Assembly (NCBI GenBank): GCA_963082875.1
Contig: OY720098.1
Span: forward strand, 12,834,001 to 12,898,000
Length of the DNA stretch: 64,000 nt
Direction of reading: 5' to 3'
From: Corella eumyota
Taxonomy: Eukaryota; Chordata; Ascidiacea; Phlebobranchia; Corellidae
The notes under the pieces were generated by a model. It was not told the DNA's origin. It searched no databases and saw only the letters and a program-made list of their open reading frames with translations. Positions within the stretch are counted from its first letter, which is position 1, and each line of letters opens with the position of its first letter. Positions 12,588-26,700 of the stretch are shown here, piece by piece. The translations under genes were made by a program, and so were the position numbers.

Positions 12588-15500
12588 TTAGTCACGAACC
12601 AACTTCCATTGTTGGCACGCGTTTTTTTCGAGTTGGTCACGTGTGCGTTCGTCAAGGTCACGTGGTTGACATGGTAACAGAACTAAACCAGTGCGGTCAC
12701 ATGACACACAGAGGTCTGTGAGTCGATGACGTATAAGGCCTAAATCAAAACTCCATCGCTACAAAATAGTAACAAATAATTTACCCTAAACTTTTTTTTT
12801 TTAACAAATTTACGATCCAATAAAATTAAAACTCACTTTAAAGGACTTCACATAAACGCATTAGTGCCCTAATAATTTAAACATCGAATTCGTCAATTTT
12901 ATTTAAATTTTTGGAAAAATTATATTTTGCATTAACAGAAAAAAATTCTAAATTCTTAAGTTATAACAATAAATTTTTATAAACATATAATTTTTTTTTT
13001 CTAAATTATTGTGTGTCTTATAAACACATAAAATGTTTTATAATTAATAAAAAAAATTAAGGGCCAAATAAATATTACAAATAATAAATTAATTTATTTA
13101 TTAGTTTTAATTAAAAATATAAATGTTATTTTGATGAATAACCATAGCCAGTATATTTTAAAAAGTTTTATATTAAACTAAAACTTAAGATTTTAAGTCA
13201 TTATAAGAAAAAAATTATTTTTTATGGTAACCAATACCTGACTAGCGTTAGCAACATCACATGTTTCAACCCTTAGCGGAGAATGCGGAAACCACATCAT
13301 GGGAACCAAGCAACTTCCGGTCGCGTGGGAAAGTTGTCCACAAGAAGTTACTGTCCATTGCTAAATATAACATTTTTTTAAGAATTTATTTAAAAAATGT
13401 GAAAAAAATTGTATCAGGACGCTTTACAAAGCTATACTCTAATATATAAATATGACTCTAATGATTAAGTAATTTTTTACCTGCGAGTTATATTGGTTAG
13501 ATACCTCAGAAATACAGTGCAATTTGACCACGTTTAAACCCCCGTTTTCCCGTAGACTTAAACAATCACGTCCGTTGAAGGATTTTACTGACACTGGTCG
13601 TTCTGGGGGACTTTCAGAAGGAATTCTGTTTAAAAAAAACATTAAAGTTATTGCAAAAAAAACTATTTTTTTTAAAAGTTTTATCAGACTAATCCATTAT
13701 TACACACCACTTAAAATATAAACCTAATAAATATTACAATAGGACAACGACGTTTTTTTAAAAGTGCAGTCTAATAGACATGGTTTTTATAGCATACTAT
13801 GTGTACCACAAAGGTCTATAAATAATAAACTTGTGATAGACTACTTTTAAATGTTAAACTACAATTTTGCATGTTTTAATAATCTATTTATGTGTAAAGG
13901 TAAATTACTCTTGAGGTAAAACACATGTTGAATGTAGAAAATATAAATAACAGCAAAGTTAGATAAAAAATAATTTATAACATAAAATATTGTGGGTTTG
14001 TAGTCATGTTATACAGTAAAACATTTATAAATAAAATTTTGGCATATATTTTTATAAAATTAATTTTGTTGTTTTTTCCTTCGCATTCTTGTGTTGTTAA
14101 CCATATCGTATTCTTGTAACTTTTATTGTTACAAAAAAAACTTGAATCAAAAAAATAATGTATTCAAAACAAACTTGTTATTTATTAGATGAAATAATCT
14201 GTTGATTTGTTTCGAAGAATATACCTTGGGCCATTTTTTTGTTTAGCAGATGTATTAACCTAATTTATCAAACACAACTCGATGACTAAAACTGGATATA
14301 CTGTTTTGCCAGAATACAAAAAAAAACGTTTCTTTGTCTATCAGGGATATTTACAACATTCGCAAAAAATAAAATAATTAACTTTTAATCAATTTAAAAT
14401 ACAAATATTAAAATTTTACACATAGTGAAAAAGAAAATATTATGACAACATTGTAATCTAGTCGATAGATATAATAAATATATCTTCAATTTATTGACTC
14501 AAATAGTAAAGCAAAAATTTACATACAAATGTGTAAACAAAATCTTCAATACTTATTATGTGTCAATAGCTTAACAAAGATTTAAGACATGACGTCATAT
14601 TTTCAAGTCTAAAAAGACTTACCACTACTTCACGTTTCAAGACCCTAAACAAAGTCTGGAAGAAAACTTTTTTCGAGTTTAAGTGAGCGAGTCTGGGACG
14701 GTTATGTGTATTTCAAGTAGCAATTAATTGCTCAAGTATATGAAATAACGGCATGTTAAACGTGCAGTGTTTGTCTTTTTTTTGTTTTTTTAACCTACAG
14801 CGCAATCGGATTAACGCCTAATTAACTGCTGGGCCTTAACATGATGACTAGCACTCAAAATGTAACAGTATTCAAGATAATGCAGTGAACAATCTTTTAA
14901 CGTTAAGTGGTCAATTTTTATTATTTGTTAAATATTAATTATCATAATGTCAATTAAAAGGATTTTAAATATTTGTATATGTTTTAAATATATAAAACAA
15001 TTATTTAAATGTCAACCAAAATATTTTTATAATCGAATAAAAATTTTTCCAACTATATATTAAATTAGCATTAAAATATGGTATGTATTTTTGATTTAAT
15101 TTGTAGCATATACCAGCTTTACAAAATACATGGTTAATACATTTCTGCCAATACCTTCCATATTGAAATCTTGCTTAAAAGGATAATTAAATATTTAATT
15201 CTACTTTTCGTAAATTTTCCAGTGCTATATAATAATAATAAATTTAATTTATTTATATAATTTTTTTAAATGTGCTTTTTATTATTCCGCTAAATTTGTT
15301 AAAATTAAAGTTGAAAGACAACTTGAAATTGTGCCAACCTGTGTTATCTATTACATTATCACTTCATTAAATTTACATGACAGCAATAAGGTAAGCGATA
15401 CTATATTTATCGCAAAACATATGCGCGAAATTCTGCTTAGTTTGTATTTTAATATTACGTAAAATATGGTGCCTCACTCGTACAGATAACGTTTTTTGTG

Positions 15501-18500
15501 TAATAAAAGATAAAGGTAAGGAAAATGTCAAAATTATAAAATTTAAAATAAAATAACTTACACAAAATTAAAAAAAAACATCCCATTAAAATAAGGCAAA
15601 AAAAATAAAAAAAAATAAATAAACGAACTTACATTAGTTGGGGGTAGACATTATCCAGATACCACTCAAATGATTTGCACTTTAGATCATTTCGTAGTAT
15701 AAGCCGACTTGTTATACTAAACATGAAACAAATGTTAAGATAGGCTTAATATGCATGAGTGTATTAAAGATTGTAAATTAAAAAAAAACAAAAAGTAAAA
15801 AAAATTGATGAGAAAATTTTAAAACAAATATGCGATACCAAGTAAAATTACAAAAAATATCATAAAGTGGATAACGGTTACAGGGGAATTAGAAATAAAT
15901 AATTTACAAGTATTTTACATATGCCACTTATATCCGTATACGTTTTCTTAGGATTTAAAAAAATATTTAAAAAAAAACCTTAAAATATAAGTGAATGCAT
16001 GTTCTGAACGTGTTATTGTAACATAAACAAAAAATTAAATAGTATTTAATTTGTTAACTAATGGTTTCTAACAATTAAAATTTAATTTCGTATATTATAT
16101 TAATTATTAAAAAAAAAACGATTCCAATGAGCAATTTCATTATAATAAAACCAATTTATTTTATAATTTTTTTAAATAATAAATAACAAATAAAAAATGT
16201 TACCTTCCATAAGGTTTTCGAGAAGCGGAGGGTCTTGCGGAGTAATAATATTTCTTATACCCATCCATCCATACCTCCGCAGTTCTTCGCGTGTTTCTAA
16301 TAATTTAAAATAAAACTTTTGATTCGATTTTATATTTTTATTATTAATTTTTTATTTGTAATAACATGTAATAATAAGTATATATAGTTGGAAACGGGGA
16401 TCACTTACTGAAAATGAAGCTAATACACATACGCTGTGATAACTTACCCAAAAAACGACGTTTTTTTTTATTTTGAAGGCCTTTAAATTGGACATTATCG
16501 TCCACTTAGCTCCATTTTTTATCTAAATGTCTTATTTCGTGGTCATATTATAACAAGGTAATTACAATCATAAGTATTAACCTTATATAAGTGTTGGCGT
16601 TGCCGTCGGGAAACGAGTAAGGATGCTTCTTTCTAAACACGTGACCGACACGACTGCATGGAATTATTTCGAGACTACCACCACACATCCAAACCCGAAA
16701 CGAAATTTCTAAAAAAAAACTTGAGTTAAAAACAATAATTTTTGATACATTCAAGAATTTTAACAGTAAATTTCACTTTTTATTATGACTAATATATACT
16801 GTGTTTTTATCCAGTATTCTTCACTCAACGCCCTTATACAAAAGAAATCCACACACTAACAATACGTTGGCCTTTCAACAACCTAACCACGAAGTAATTT
16901 ATATAAAAATCTACGCTTCTAAACCCGCTAAGGAAAACTTAAAACATGAGAAAAAACTGTATAAATAATAGACTAATTTTAAGTATTTAAAATTTAGTTC
17001 AGGGTATGCCTAATATTTTTGGATACTAACAAAATTTTTATAATGCTGCAAATCAATTTGAAAAACATTTTTTTAATTAATTTGATATGTCACTGCCGTT
17101 TTTCAGTGCCTTAAATTATTGAGACAAGCCTACATTCATCTTTAAGTTGTTCAAAAAAATTTTTTTTACCAAAGTTTTCTCCACCCCATATATTCATCTC
17201 AGTGTCGTATTGTCCTAAATGGTTGAACCAAGCTTTTGATATCACAAACAATCCACCAGCTATCATCGGTGTTCTATAATTTTAAAACCTTTTTTGTTTG
17301 CTGTTGTGTTTAAAAATATAAAAGAAAAATATAATGTTTAACTTGACTTTGTTTAAAACCTACACGATTTATAATACAGGTACCACATTGAAGGCCATGA
17401 AAAAAAACATAAGTATTTAGTATTTCATAAATTTGCTAGTGCGCTTGGACATATTTACCGAAAAGTTTTTTAAACTTAAGAAAGTAAAAGAATTATAAAC
17501 ACGTATTAAATTACATACCATAATACATAGCCATTTTTGAGTTTCGTAAAAAATGAAGATCAATGTTTGTAACGCACCAACGACAATGTACAGTATGATG
17601 TCATAATGTTTAAAATGTCCCTTAGGACAATCATTACTTATGTGTATTCGTATAACAACGTGTATATACCAATAAAATAATGAATTCTATATGCCAACAA
17701 CGTGATATACATTAATTTAAACAAAACAGTGAAATCTATAGTATTAACTGCTATGGTGCTACCATTTTATCCACTTTTTATTTAATTTTAAAATTAAATC
17801 CAGTATAATTTTTAAACGTGTGTAACCCTTATGTATTATGTTAAAATTATTGTATAACAAAAAAACTGTTTGCACTGTGATGTTACATTGTTGACTTAAC
17901 CGTTGTAAATAATATCACATTGTTTTAACAATTATTCAAACATTACACAACGTCAGTGAGTTATGAGTTTAATAAGGCGTGGTTTTAATAAAGTATTATA
18001 TTAAATATGTTATTATAACTTTAAGTAGCAATTTAGAATATCAGTATAATATTTTTGAACAAGGTTAACTAAATTATAGGTTCGAATTAGACCAAGGCAC
18101 ACATTTAAACGCACATCCAAACTTTAAGTACATAAATAAAAATGTTACTGTTTTCTACTAAACATTACAAAAAATTTCTAAACATTAAAATATGCCGATT
18201 TTAAGTTCGTTATAGCGGTACAGATAACCCAAAACATAGCATACCGTGTGTTACGTAGAGCATACCTGAATCGTGATGTACATTACACTTAACCCTTTAG
18301 GCGAACAGCAATAAAAAGTCTACACCGCAAACTTTGTTTGCTCTTACATGACGCGTACTTGGATTTAACATAGCGTTAACACACGAGTTATGCTGTTGGT
18401 CTTTAAGTAGAGAAACATGGCTGATTAGTAACTAATTTTACCGCTTTGAAGTAACGCATTTTAAACAAAACTTAAAAACATATAATGTAATTAATATTTC

Positions 18501-21500
18501 AAATCTTGGTAAAGCATAAAGCCCACTTGCGTTTCACAGAACCTTTTTAAACAAAATCATTTTATTACGACAGTATACCTAACCTACTTAAAACATACTT
18601 TGAATTAAGCTAACATTATCTTTAAAACAAACATGGGCGTATACAACAAACAAAAGTTATGACGAAATAATGGAATTAGTTAGATGCATAGTTGGGTTTG
18701 ATATATATAAAAAAATAACTAATGTTAGTTTAACTCTTTTTTGCCATTTAGTGTCCTCACTTTTAAATAACATAAAGTATCATACAAACTGTATAGCCTA
18801 TTTAAAACTGCATAAGTTTTAATTAAAACAGCAAATGCAAATTATGTTGATATCCCTAAGATCATATTTTAGTACCCTATAAACCAATATTATTATGGCA
18901 AAGTTATATGACCGACGACTTTATCTTTTAAAACCTAAAATAATTTGCACACATTTTAAAATTAAATAAAAAAAACTCACTTAATAGGTGAGATTGGAGT
19001 ATATCTTTCTTTTAGTTCATTAACACTTAATCTCTCCCATTTAAAATGTAAACTCCAATCAAATCCTCCTCTTAGCTCGGAAGATGCAGCAATGTAGTTG
19101 AAGGTATCCATGTTTATAACATCTATTATGGGACTTACTACTCTGGAGCTGTTCTGTAAAATTAAAAACTTTTTTTTATAACTTTTTATTTAAAAAAAAT
19201 GGTTAAACTAAAAAAGCAATGCTTTAGACCAGCTAAAATATAATTAAAACCTGTGATATTCTTTCTAATAAAGGTGGTAACCATCCAATGTTACATTCAC
19301 AATGAGAGTCCAAAAAAGTTAAAACTTTTGCAGATGCAAAACTTGCTCCATGTACTCTAGATCTAATTAACCCTAAAAAAATTATACCAAAAAATTTAAA
19401 GAAAGTTACAAAACTATGCGATACAATAAGCATGTTTTGTTTCGGGAATAATAATACTGATATTTGCATAACACCAAGGGGTTCTGAGTTTTATTAACAT
19501 TGCTACTATGCTGTGGCTTTGATGAAGTAAATACAATAAGTTCTTTCAGGAAAATCAAATAAAGGCAATAATATTTAAAAAAATGGATAATAATTTTAAA
19601 ATAACTATGAACTTAAAAAGCAGTTAAGTAAAACATGGCACTTCAGGGTTTATTATGTAAATAGTTGTTCAGACCTTCTCTTTTCGAGTTTCGCAGACAG
19701 TGAACTTTAGGCAACCTTGTCAGTAAGTTGCAATCACTTTCTAAAAACAAACAAAATAATGTGTTTTCAGAATCTAACAAGATAAGTAAGATTTATCAAG
19801 TTAGTTTACCTGCAATAAGCTATGGCCTAAATTTATAAATTAATACAATATTTTAAAAACTTATTGTTAAAGAAAATTTACCATCATCACTAAAATCATC
19901 TACTAAAATAATTTCTTTTATTAGCTCGGGTGGAGATCGATTTAAAACACTAAACATACAAATTAAAAAAATTTTAAGTATCTGACTGCTGATTATTGTC
20001 AAAGAATAAAAAAGTTTTTTAACAGAAAGTAACGATACCATTTGTAATCTCATAAATTAATTTTCCAATTAATTATATTAGATGGGTTAACAAAATATAT
20101 GTTTAAAATTTAGACAAACTCATTAAAATATAAGTGCTTTTTTATAGCTGTAATAAAAATGTTTCTAAGTTAATGCAAGAATAAAACCTAATTTGTCATT
20201 TTACCATTTATATTTGTTTGATTAACCTACTTAAAAATTGTAATTTAAACAAAATGAGTTTTAAAATATTTCATTTAGCTACCAAAAAAAAAGTAACTGA
20301 AAGATATATTTTTTTATGTTAAAAAAGTAAATATATATATACTTTTTTTTTAAGTTTTTTATTTTTTTATATATTTAGGTAATAACTTACCTTACAACTG
20401 TTCTTAGTAATGTGGATCTTGCCTCATTATAAAACGTTATAATAACACTTGTACTGGGCAGCTGATCAGTATTGTAACTTTGCATACGACATCTTTAATA
20501 AAAGACAACTTTCCATTACAATAAATTAACAGTTTAAATCGTTTTTTCAAAAATTAAATCAAGCAACAGGGGTTTATTAATAAGAAAATATAATGGGATT
20601 GTATTTGCATTTTTTATTTAATTTCCAAATTCGAGAAATTTCAATTTTTGCCCTAATTGCACTATAGTGAAGAAATTAATTTCACAAATGCAAATTAGAG
20701 GAGAGTTTACAAAAATGGTTTAGCAACATTCTTTTTTTAACTATTTACTTTTTGTTTAGGTGTAAAAAATAAAAGTAAGCACTAAGATGGGTTTGATTAA
20801 TATGATCAATAGAAAATGATGTTTTAAAGGGACCCCTACATTTGTAAGAAATTAAACTCAAATAAGTAGCAAAATATTGACCTATATTGTCTAGTATCTG
20901 GAATGTTTCTATTAGAGGGCACATTATCACTAATTTCCCTGTTAAATGAGTTCCTTTTATACGGATCCTTGGAATAAATTCGTTGACTTTTAACATATTC
21001 TTTACCATCAAAACCCAATTGAATCTAAAATGTTTAATTTACATTTAGATAAAATAGTTTTAACAATAATATTTAAAATTAAAAATGTCATTAAAGATCA
21101 CACCATACAAAAAATAAAATATGTACAGGTAACTTTTAAATTTACTTGAAATTTAATTGTTTGAATTTTATGTACCACCAGCAACATTTTTAAGAATGTA
21201 TAAACATAGTTCTTACTTCTGTTTTTGATCAAAAATTTACAAGTTTAAAGATTTCAGTATTACGACTTTAGTATTACGACTTTCATAAAATTACAATCAT
21301 ATAAGTTGGAGGGTGAATTACACCTTAATGCCACCCAAAAAATCATCTATAAATTATACGTAATCAAATAATATCAAATGAATTGTATTGACGATATTCT
21401 AAATGGGTAAAAGTTAGGTTAGGGTTAATCTAACCAATCCTTTCATTTGTTTTGTTTCATTCGATCTATTTGATATACCTCCAGTATATTTTATAATTAT

Positions 21501-21860
21501 TTTATTAATACTAATGTTGCAGCCTTTATAAAATGCTCATAAAAGCTTAAGCTTAAACAAAATTAGGTAAAAAACATATTATCTACTCAATGTTATTAAC
21601 TTTGGACAGCTTAAAAGTAAGGTAAAGGTATCATCCACATGCCAAATTTTATATTTCTAGTTCATCCTAAAATGATTTGTAACTTGAAAAAAAAATTTAA
21701 GATTTTTAATTAAATTCATTAACAAAAAAATTAATGCAAACAATAAAATATTTACCTCTAGCTTAATGGTTTTATTATGACTATACCACAAATATAATGT
21801 TGAAATAAATACTAAAAACGTTAAAATTACTGGTCGATATATTCTTTTCACCATAACCAT
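12588..21860 (-). CDS. GALNT16: Polypeptide N-acetylgalactosaminyltransferase, GALNT14/16 group
   Basis: Fourteen exons join in phase into 541 residues: 21756-21860, 20882-21024, 20391-20492, 19882-19949, 19675-19740, 19251-19372, 18981-19153, 17170-17273, 16582-16708, 16204-16296, 15633-15716, 13481-13625, 13238-13360, 12588-12758. It is a type II Golgi enzyme starting mucin-type O-glycosylation by moving GalNAc from UDP-GalNAc to Ser/Thr. Residues 1-35 hold a short cytosolic tail and the membrane anchor. The catalytic part has [20 protein letters not shown], the metal site FLDSHCE (DxH), and the Gal/GalNAc-transferase block [17 protein letters not shown]. The C-terminal ricin-type lectin domain spans the last three exons, with QQW, QRW and QQW ends. 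[20 protein letters not shown] and [19 protein letters not shown] are closest, as I recall them, to GALNT16 and GALNT14. The CLD aspartates of the lectin repeats look absent. Family certain; paralogue group probable. Confidence 0.95.
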
Positions 21861-22615
21861 TTTGTTTTATTTCTTTTTCTTCATTATTTACTTAAACATT
21901 AATATATTCATATTAAACTACAGTGTAATAAAATTCATTTTCTTATTTCACTAAATACCTTTAATATAATTTATATTTTATTTTGTTGGTAGTATTTATG
22001 TGTAAAACATTATTTTTTTAAATAAGTACAAAGAAAAATATATAATCAACTTGTACATCTAACGCACGCTCGCAAACAAAAATAATAGAACGACTTGATA
22101 GTTGTTTGGGGAAATTTCCCAAACGTGATATCGCAGAGTTGCCAATATAAAATATTTAAGTTAAAGTAAAACAATTTATTACATTTATAATAACTTTAAC
22201 TTTTAAAATCAACTCTGTACACATTTTTAATAAACTTTGTAGATATTTTTTTTTATACATATATCTTGTTAATAATTTTTGCTAACAATTTAGATTAGGA
22301 TTTCAAGAAAAATCAGTTTTGTTTAATGTAAATCATCAAATAAAAGTAGTAACTCTATTACTCTTTCATACAGTGTACATACCACCATCTTTCTGGCAGA
22401 GAGCTGGCAGAGAGTAGCAGAGAATTTTGCTTGGGCGGATAATTATAAAAAATAGTGAAGCCAAATATTTTTTGATCGTACAATACAAAAAAGAACGGGG
22501 TAAAATAGCCCCTTCAAAAGGAACAAAATCAAACCTAATGTATAATAAGTTAACAAGGTACTTACCAGTTTAAAATTAAAATAAAATTAAACAAAACATT
22601 AAAAAACTGTTAAAA

Positions 22616-22940
22616 ACAGGAGTAAACTTTTGTACTAAACTTAAATACGTGTTATTACTGACGTCACAAATCGGGGTTTTGACAACTTACCTATGTCGCT
22701 CCAATTTGTTTTTGATATTTTGTGGAGGACAACGTACCCAACCACGACATACCTTCAAAAAAGTGAACAAAATATTAGAAAGTGGTCAAATACAGGTGTA
22801 AACTTTGTTTTTTCGTAATATACGCTATAGAAGTGACGTCACAAATCGGAGGCTTTGACAACTTACCTATCATGTCGCTCCAATTTATTTTTGATATTTT
22901 GTGGAGGACAACGTACTTAATTACGACATATCTTCAAAAG
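22616..22940. repeat. Tandem duplication of a unit of about 176 bp
   Basis: Two direct copies begin acaggagtaaac (22616) and acaggtgtaaac (22792). They share long stretches, including TGACGTCACAAATCGG and TTTTGATATTTTGTGGAGG. Each copy holds one perfect CRE-type palindrome TGACGTCA (22659-22666 and 22834-22841). Read on the minus strand, each also holds a GTAAGT after ATAG (22685-22690 and 22861-22866). The unit lies about 0.8-1.1 kb upstream of the GALNT start. Confidence 0.85.
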
Positions 22941-23475
22941 GTTATATGATCATTGGTTTAATATATATAAAAGCAACGCGAAATGTCATGACACTATAAA
23001 ACACTATGGTTATTGGCAATGATTAAAAGCAGTGACAAACATAAATGTTGACTAACACTTGACATGCAAAAATAACATCAACAAGTTTTGCAAAAAGATA
23101 AAAACTGTTTTAACATTGGTACATGGAAGTTTCACAAACCAAAATAAACTACGAAAAAAAATTAATGTATTTAATTTCATTTTAAAATGTGTAATATTAA
23201 GGTATAAGCACTGAAAAAAAATATGCAATAAAATGTGTTAAATGCAAAACATGAACATTTTCTTCTAACATTAGAAAAAAATAGACATATACCAAAGTAA
23301 TACACCAATAAGGATACAAAGTTGTTTTTGACAAGAGTTTTTAAAACATTGATAGAACAGTAGTTATTGCTAATTGATAACGTTTTTTTTTTTTAAAAGG
23401 AAACAATAATAAAATTAGTAAAAAAATAACAAGAGGAGGCAAATGTTAAAAATATTATAATTAATATAATATGTA

Positions 23476-23503
23476 GAATAGGAAAGAATAGGAAAGAATA
23501 GGA
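23476..23503. repeat. Short tandem repeat, 10-bp unit gaataggaaa
   Basis: Nearly three copies of gaataggaaa stand head to tail in the 3' flank of the alpha-arrestin gene. It is a simple repeat without further structure. Confidence 0.8.
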
Positions 23504-23753
23504 GAATGTAAAAAAAATTATTGAGGGTATATTGTTTTTAAGTAATTCTTAAATGAATTTTACAACGCCTGTTTTTTAAAAAACACAAAATGCAAAAAAA
23601 ACTATTGCAAATTTAAAATATTAAAGCGGCATTTTCTTGAAGTGTTAATGAGCTATTATTGTCATAATAAATCAACATGTTAAACCACCAAATTGTTAAA
23701 TGCTGATTTAACATTGACATTTGCTCATTTAGTTTATGACAAATATTTCAATG

Positions 23754-26700
23754 TTAAGAATATGTAAACGCTGATTGATTCCAATCATAATAAGCTGTTT
23801 GTTCTGGTGGTGCAGCACCACCTGTTGGAAACTTGCCGCTCTCGGCCATAACTTCATTATAAGTTGGCAATGCTGGTTCGGTGTCGTCCAAATGAACCTC
23901 AACAATGTCAGTAGTTGGTGCTGTCGGGTTAACTTCACGAGGAATAAACATTGAAACTGGTTGTTCTGAAATTTAAAACATGATTTTGTTTATTTAAATT
24001 AAAAAAAGGTTAACTTTACTGTTTGAATTAATAGCAACAGTTTAAAACTTATTGGTCAAATAGTGATTTACAACTTATTTTGAGATCAGTCTTTAACCCA
24101 AGAGTGGCAACCTACAGCCCACCATCGCCATGCAGCCTGTCTGCTAATTTATTCTGGCCACCAATACTCTTAAAGGGTTTGCATTTTAATGTGACTTTTA
24201 ACTAAGCCTGTCATAACATGGACATCAATTTATATTTTAGGTGGGGTTTAAAGCTTTTTTATTACAGCAACAATTAAATTTTATTTAATTTTTGCATTAA
24301 CAAGGGATCAGGACATTGGTTTTCACTACATTAAAGTGAAACAATGAATAAAAGCATTTGTAAATTAGTGTGTGTGTGTATGTTATGAATGTAAATGAAC
24401 ATTGTTGTTTTATTTATATTATTTATGTGGTCTATTTAATCTTATATATTTTGCAATTTTAGGTAAGGCATACCCCTTTCGTTTGAATTTATTAAATATT
24501 TATATTTATAAACGGTAAAGGTAGGGTAAAAGAAAAATGAGAAAACTACAAATAACTTTAAACTATGCATTACAACATTAGTTATGCATGTAAATAAAAA
24601 AATAAAAATAATTTACCACTGTAAGCAGGTGCAGAAGGTTCTACAGAATCATGTGTTAAAATTGTTCTTCCTCCAATAACCAAGGGCAATTTTGTTTTAA
24701 TTTGCATTGAGTTTACTATACAACATACCTGGTTAAAAAAAGTTTTTTTAATAATTAAATTATAAAAGTCAAAAATAGGTTAAAATACAATTTACCAGTC
24801 TTTGGCTTTAACGCAGTAGTATAAGCATTACTAAATATGCAATTGAAACACAAAAAAATCAATTAAAATTAAGTTATTTAAACCTAAATCTTATATGACC
24901 AAGAGCTACACTTAAGCTAAAACTATTTTAGTGCAAGTATGTGAAATATTTTACAATGACCTAAAGGCATTAAATTTATTGGACAATCTATTTAAAAGGG
25001 GGGTTTTATGTTAGCCAAGATATGATTTTAACAATTCAAGTTAAATTATACGATATCCACATAAAAAATTAAACAATAAAACTTAATAACAATCTTCAAA
25101 ATCAGTAAAAAATAAATGCTACCAACAATTTTTTTTACCTCCAAAGAATAAGCAAGGTTAATAAACTTGCAATTTCTTAATCCAGTACTAGCCATAAATC
25201 TTGGCATCACAAATAAAGTTTGATTGTTGAAGGTTTTTTGTTGCTCGCTCATAATTGGGTTTCCATCCCATTTAATTATTCCAATCGTTTTTTCTTTTGG
25301 TTTTAATTTTCCTTGTGAAAAAATCCCTTGATGACGACCATACACTACTGTGGTCTGTTCTAATGCTACATGATATTTCATTTTTGCATTGCTAAAAATT
25401 AACATGATTAATAAATTAAAAATTAAAGAAATGAAGTTTAAAGGTTTACCAATAAAATAGAAACCAATATTTTAATTTGTCATTTTTATAAGATAAATCG
25501 ATTATTTAACACCAAATTCTTAAGAACACTTTTTAAACATCAAATTTTCCAAAACTGAACTACCTTCCGTTGTTAATAGTACCATTAACAACAACAGCAT
25601 CACCAGGTGAGTAAGCAGTTTTATCAAAAGTTAAATCAAACTTTCCTGAAGCTGCATCACAGCAGCAACAAAATGCATCTTCCTGTTTTTGGCCTTTAAA
25701 CTGCATTGGTCGAAACACAAGCTTAAAAAATAAAAAGCAATCAATGGTTGGTTATTAGAAATAAAAATATATTGTTCAAATTATATTAAATGTCAAACAG
25801 TTTGCAGTTATTAAGAAGCACAAATAATTGTTGTTAGAATTCTACAATTATCAATTTAATACCTGAATAAAAAAAATAAAAATGAGGACTGTAGGAAGGC
25901 CACTTAATTACTTTACAAAAGTAAAAGATTTTGGATCACATACATTGTCCAGTTCTTGACAAAACAACGTGCCGTTTAACAAGACCTATTTTTTCAAGTT
26001 TGCGACTTTACTGAACACCGACGTTTTTTTTTACCTCTGCAGACATCACCTATGTCTTCAAACATATATACCCTTACCCCAACCCTATCTTAATTTCTTG
26101 TTAATTAGCAGACAGGCCCCCGACCAAGAAAAAACAACAGTCCGTTCACCATAGCGAAAAAATTCTGACTAACCGTTCTCCATAGGTACGAATTTTCTTG
26201 CACCGTAATCCAGACGAAAGGATTAAGAAGAGCTGTAGTGTAATTATGTTTTGTCTAGAACCGGACAACATACGTGAAACAAAATTTTTAATAAATAATA
26301 AAAAGTTGGATTTATATAATTAAATAACCAGTAAACGATTAAGAACATAGTAATACCAAACCAATGACTAAGTACTTCTTATACCAAACAAAAAACAATA
26401 TATCATATATCAAACCAAAATATATTCATACCCTGAGCCACATTTAAACCTTATTTAAAAGTCTCACAAATTCATTTTCATTTAATCTGTACAAAATAAC
26501 ATTCCTTGTTTATAGGCTATTATTATAGGCTGTTATAAAGCTAAAAAAAACATTTGAATTTATTTTGTTTGAATAGTGATTCAAGTAATTCAACTATGCA
26601 AGTGGGTAGCCTACAACATAACAAAAATATTTACCGCAATCGGGAACTTAAAATTTTAAAGTTGTTGATTACCGTTTACCACACAAACAAATTTAAACAA

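Larger units (their letters stand above)
21861..23753. other. Upstream region of GALNT and 3' flank of the alpha-arrestin gene
   Basis: No coding exon was found. The interval contains the duplicated block described separately at 22616-22940 and a short 10-bp tandem repeat at 23476-23503. Both flanking genes run on the minus strand, so the left part should be GALNT promoter or 5' untranslated exons and the right edge the arrestin 3' untranslated region. Confidence 0.6.

Noticed and set aside
22680-22760. U1 snRNA or spliced-leader RNA gene, suggested by acttacct and a T-rich Sm-like stretch
   Set aside because: The sequence departs from U1 after the first bases, the flanking stem is not kept between the two copies, and no ascidian spliced-leader sequence precedes the donor.
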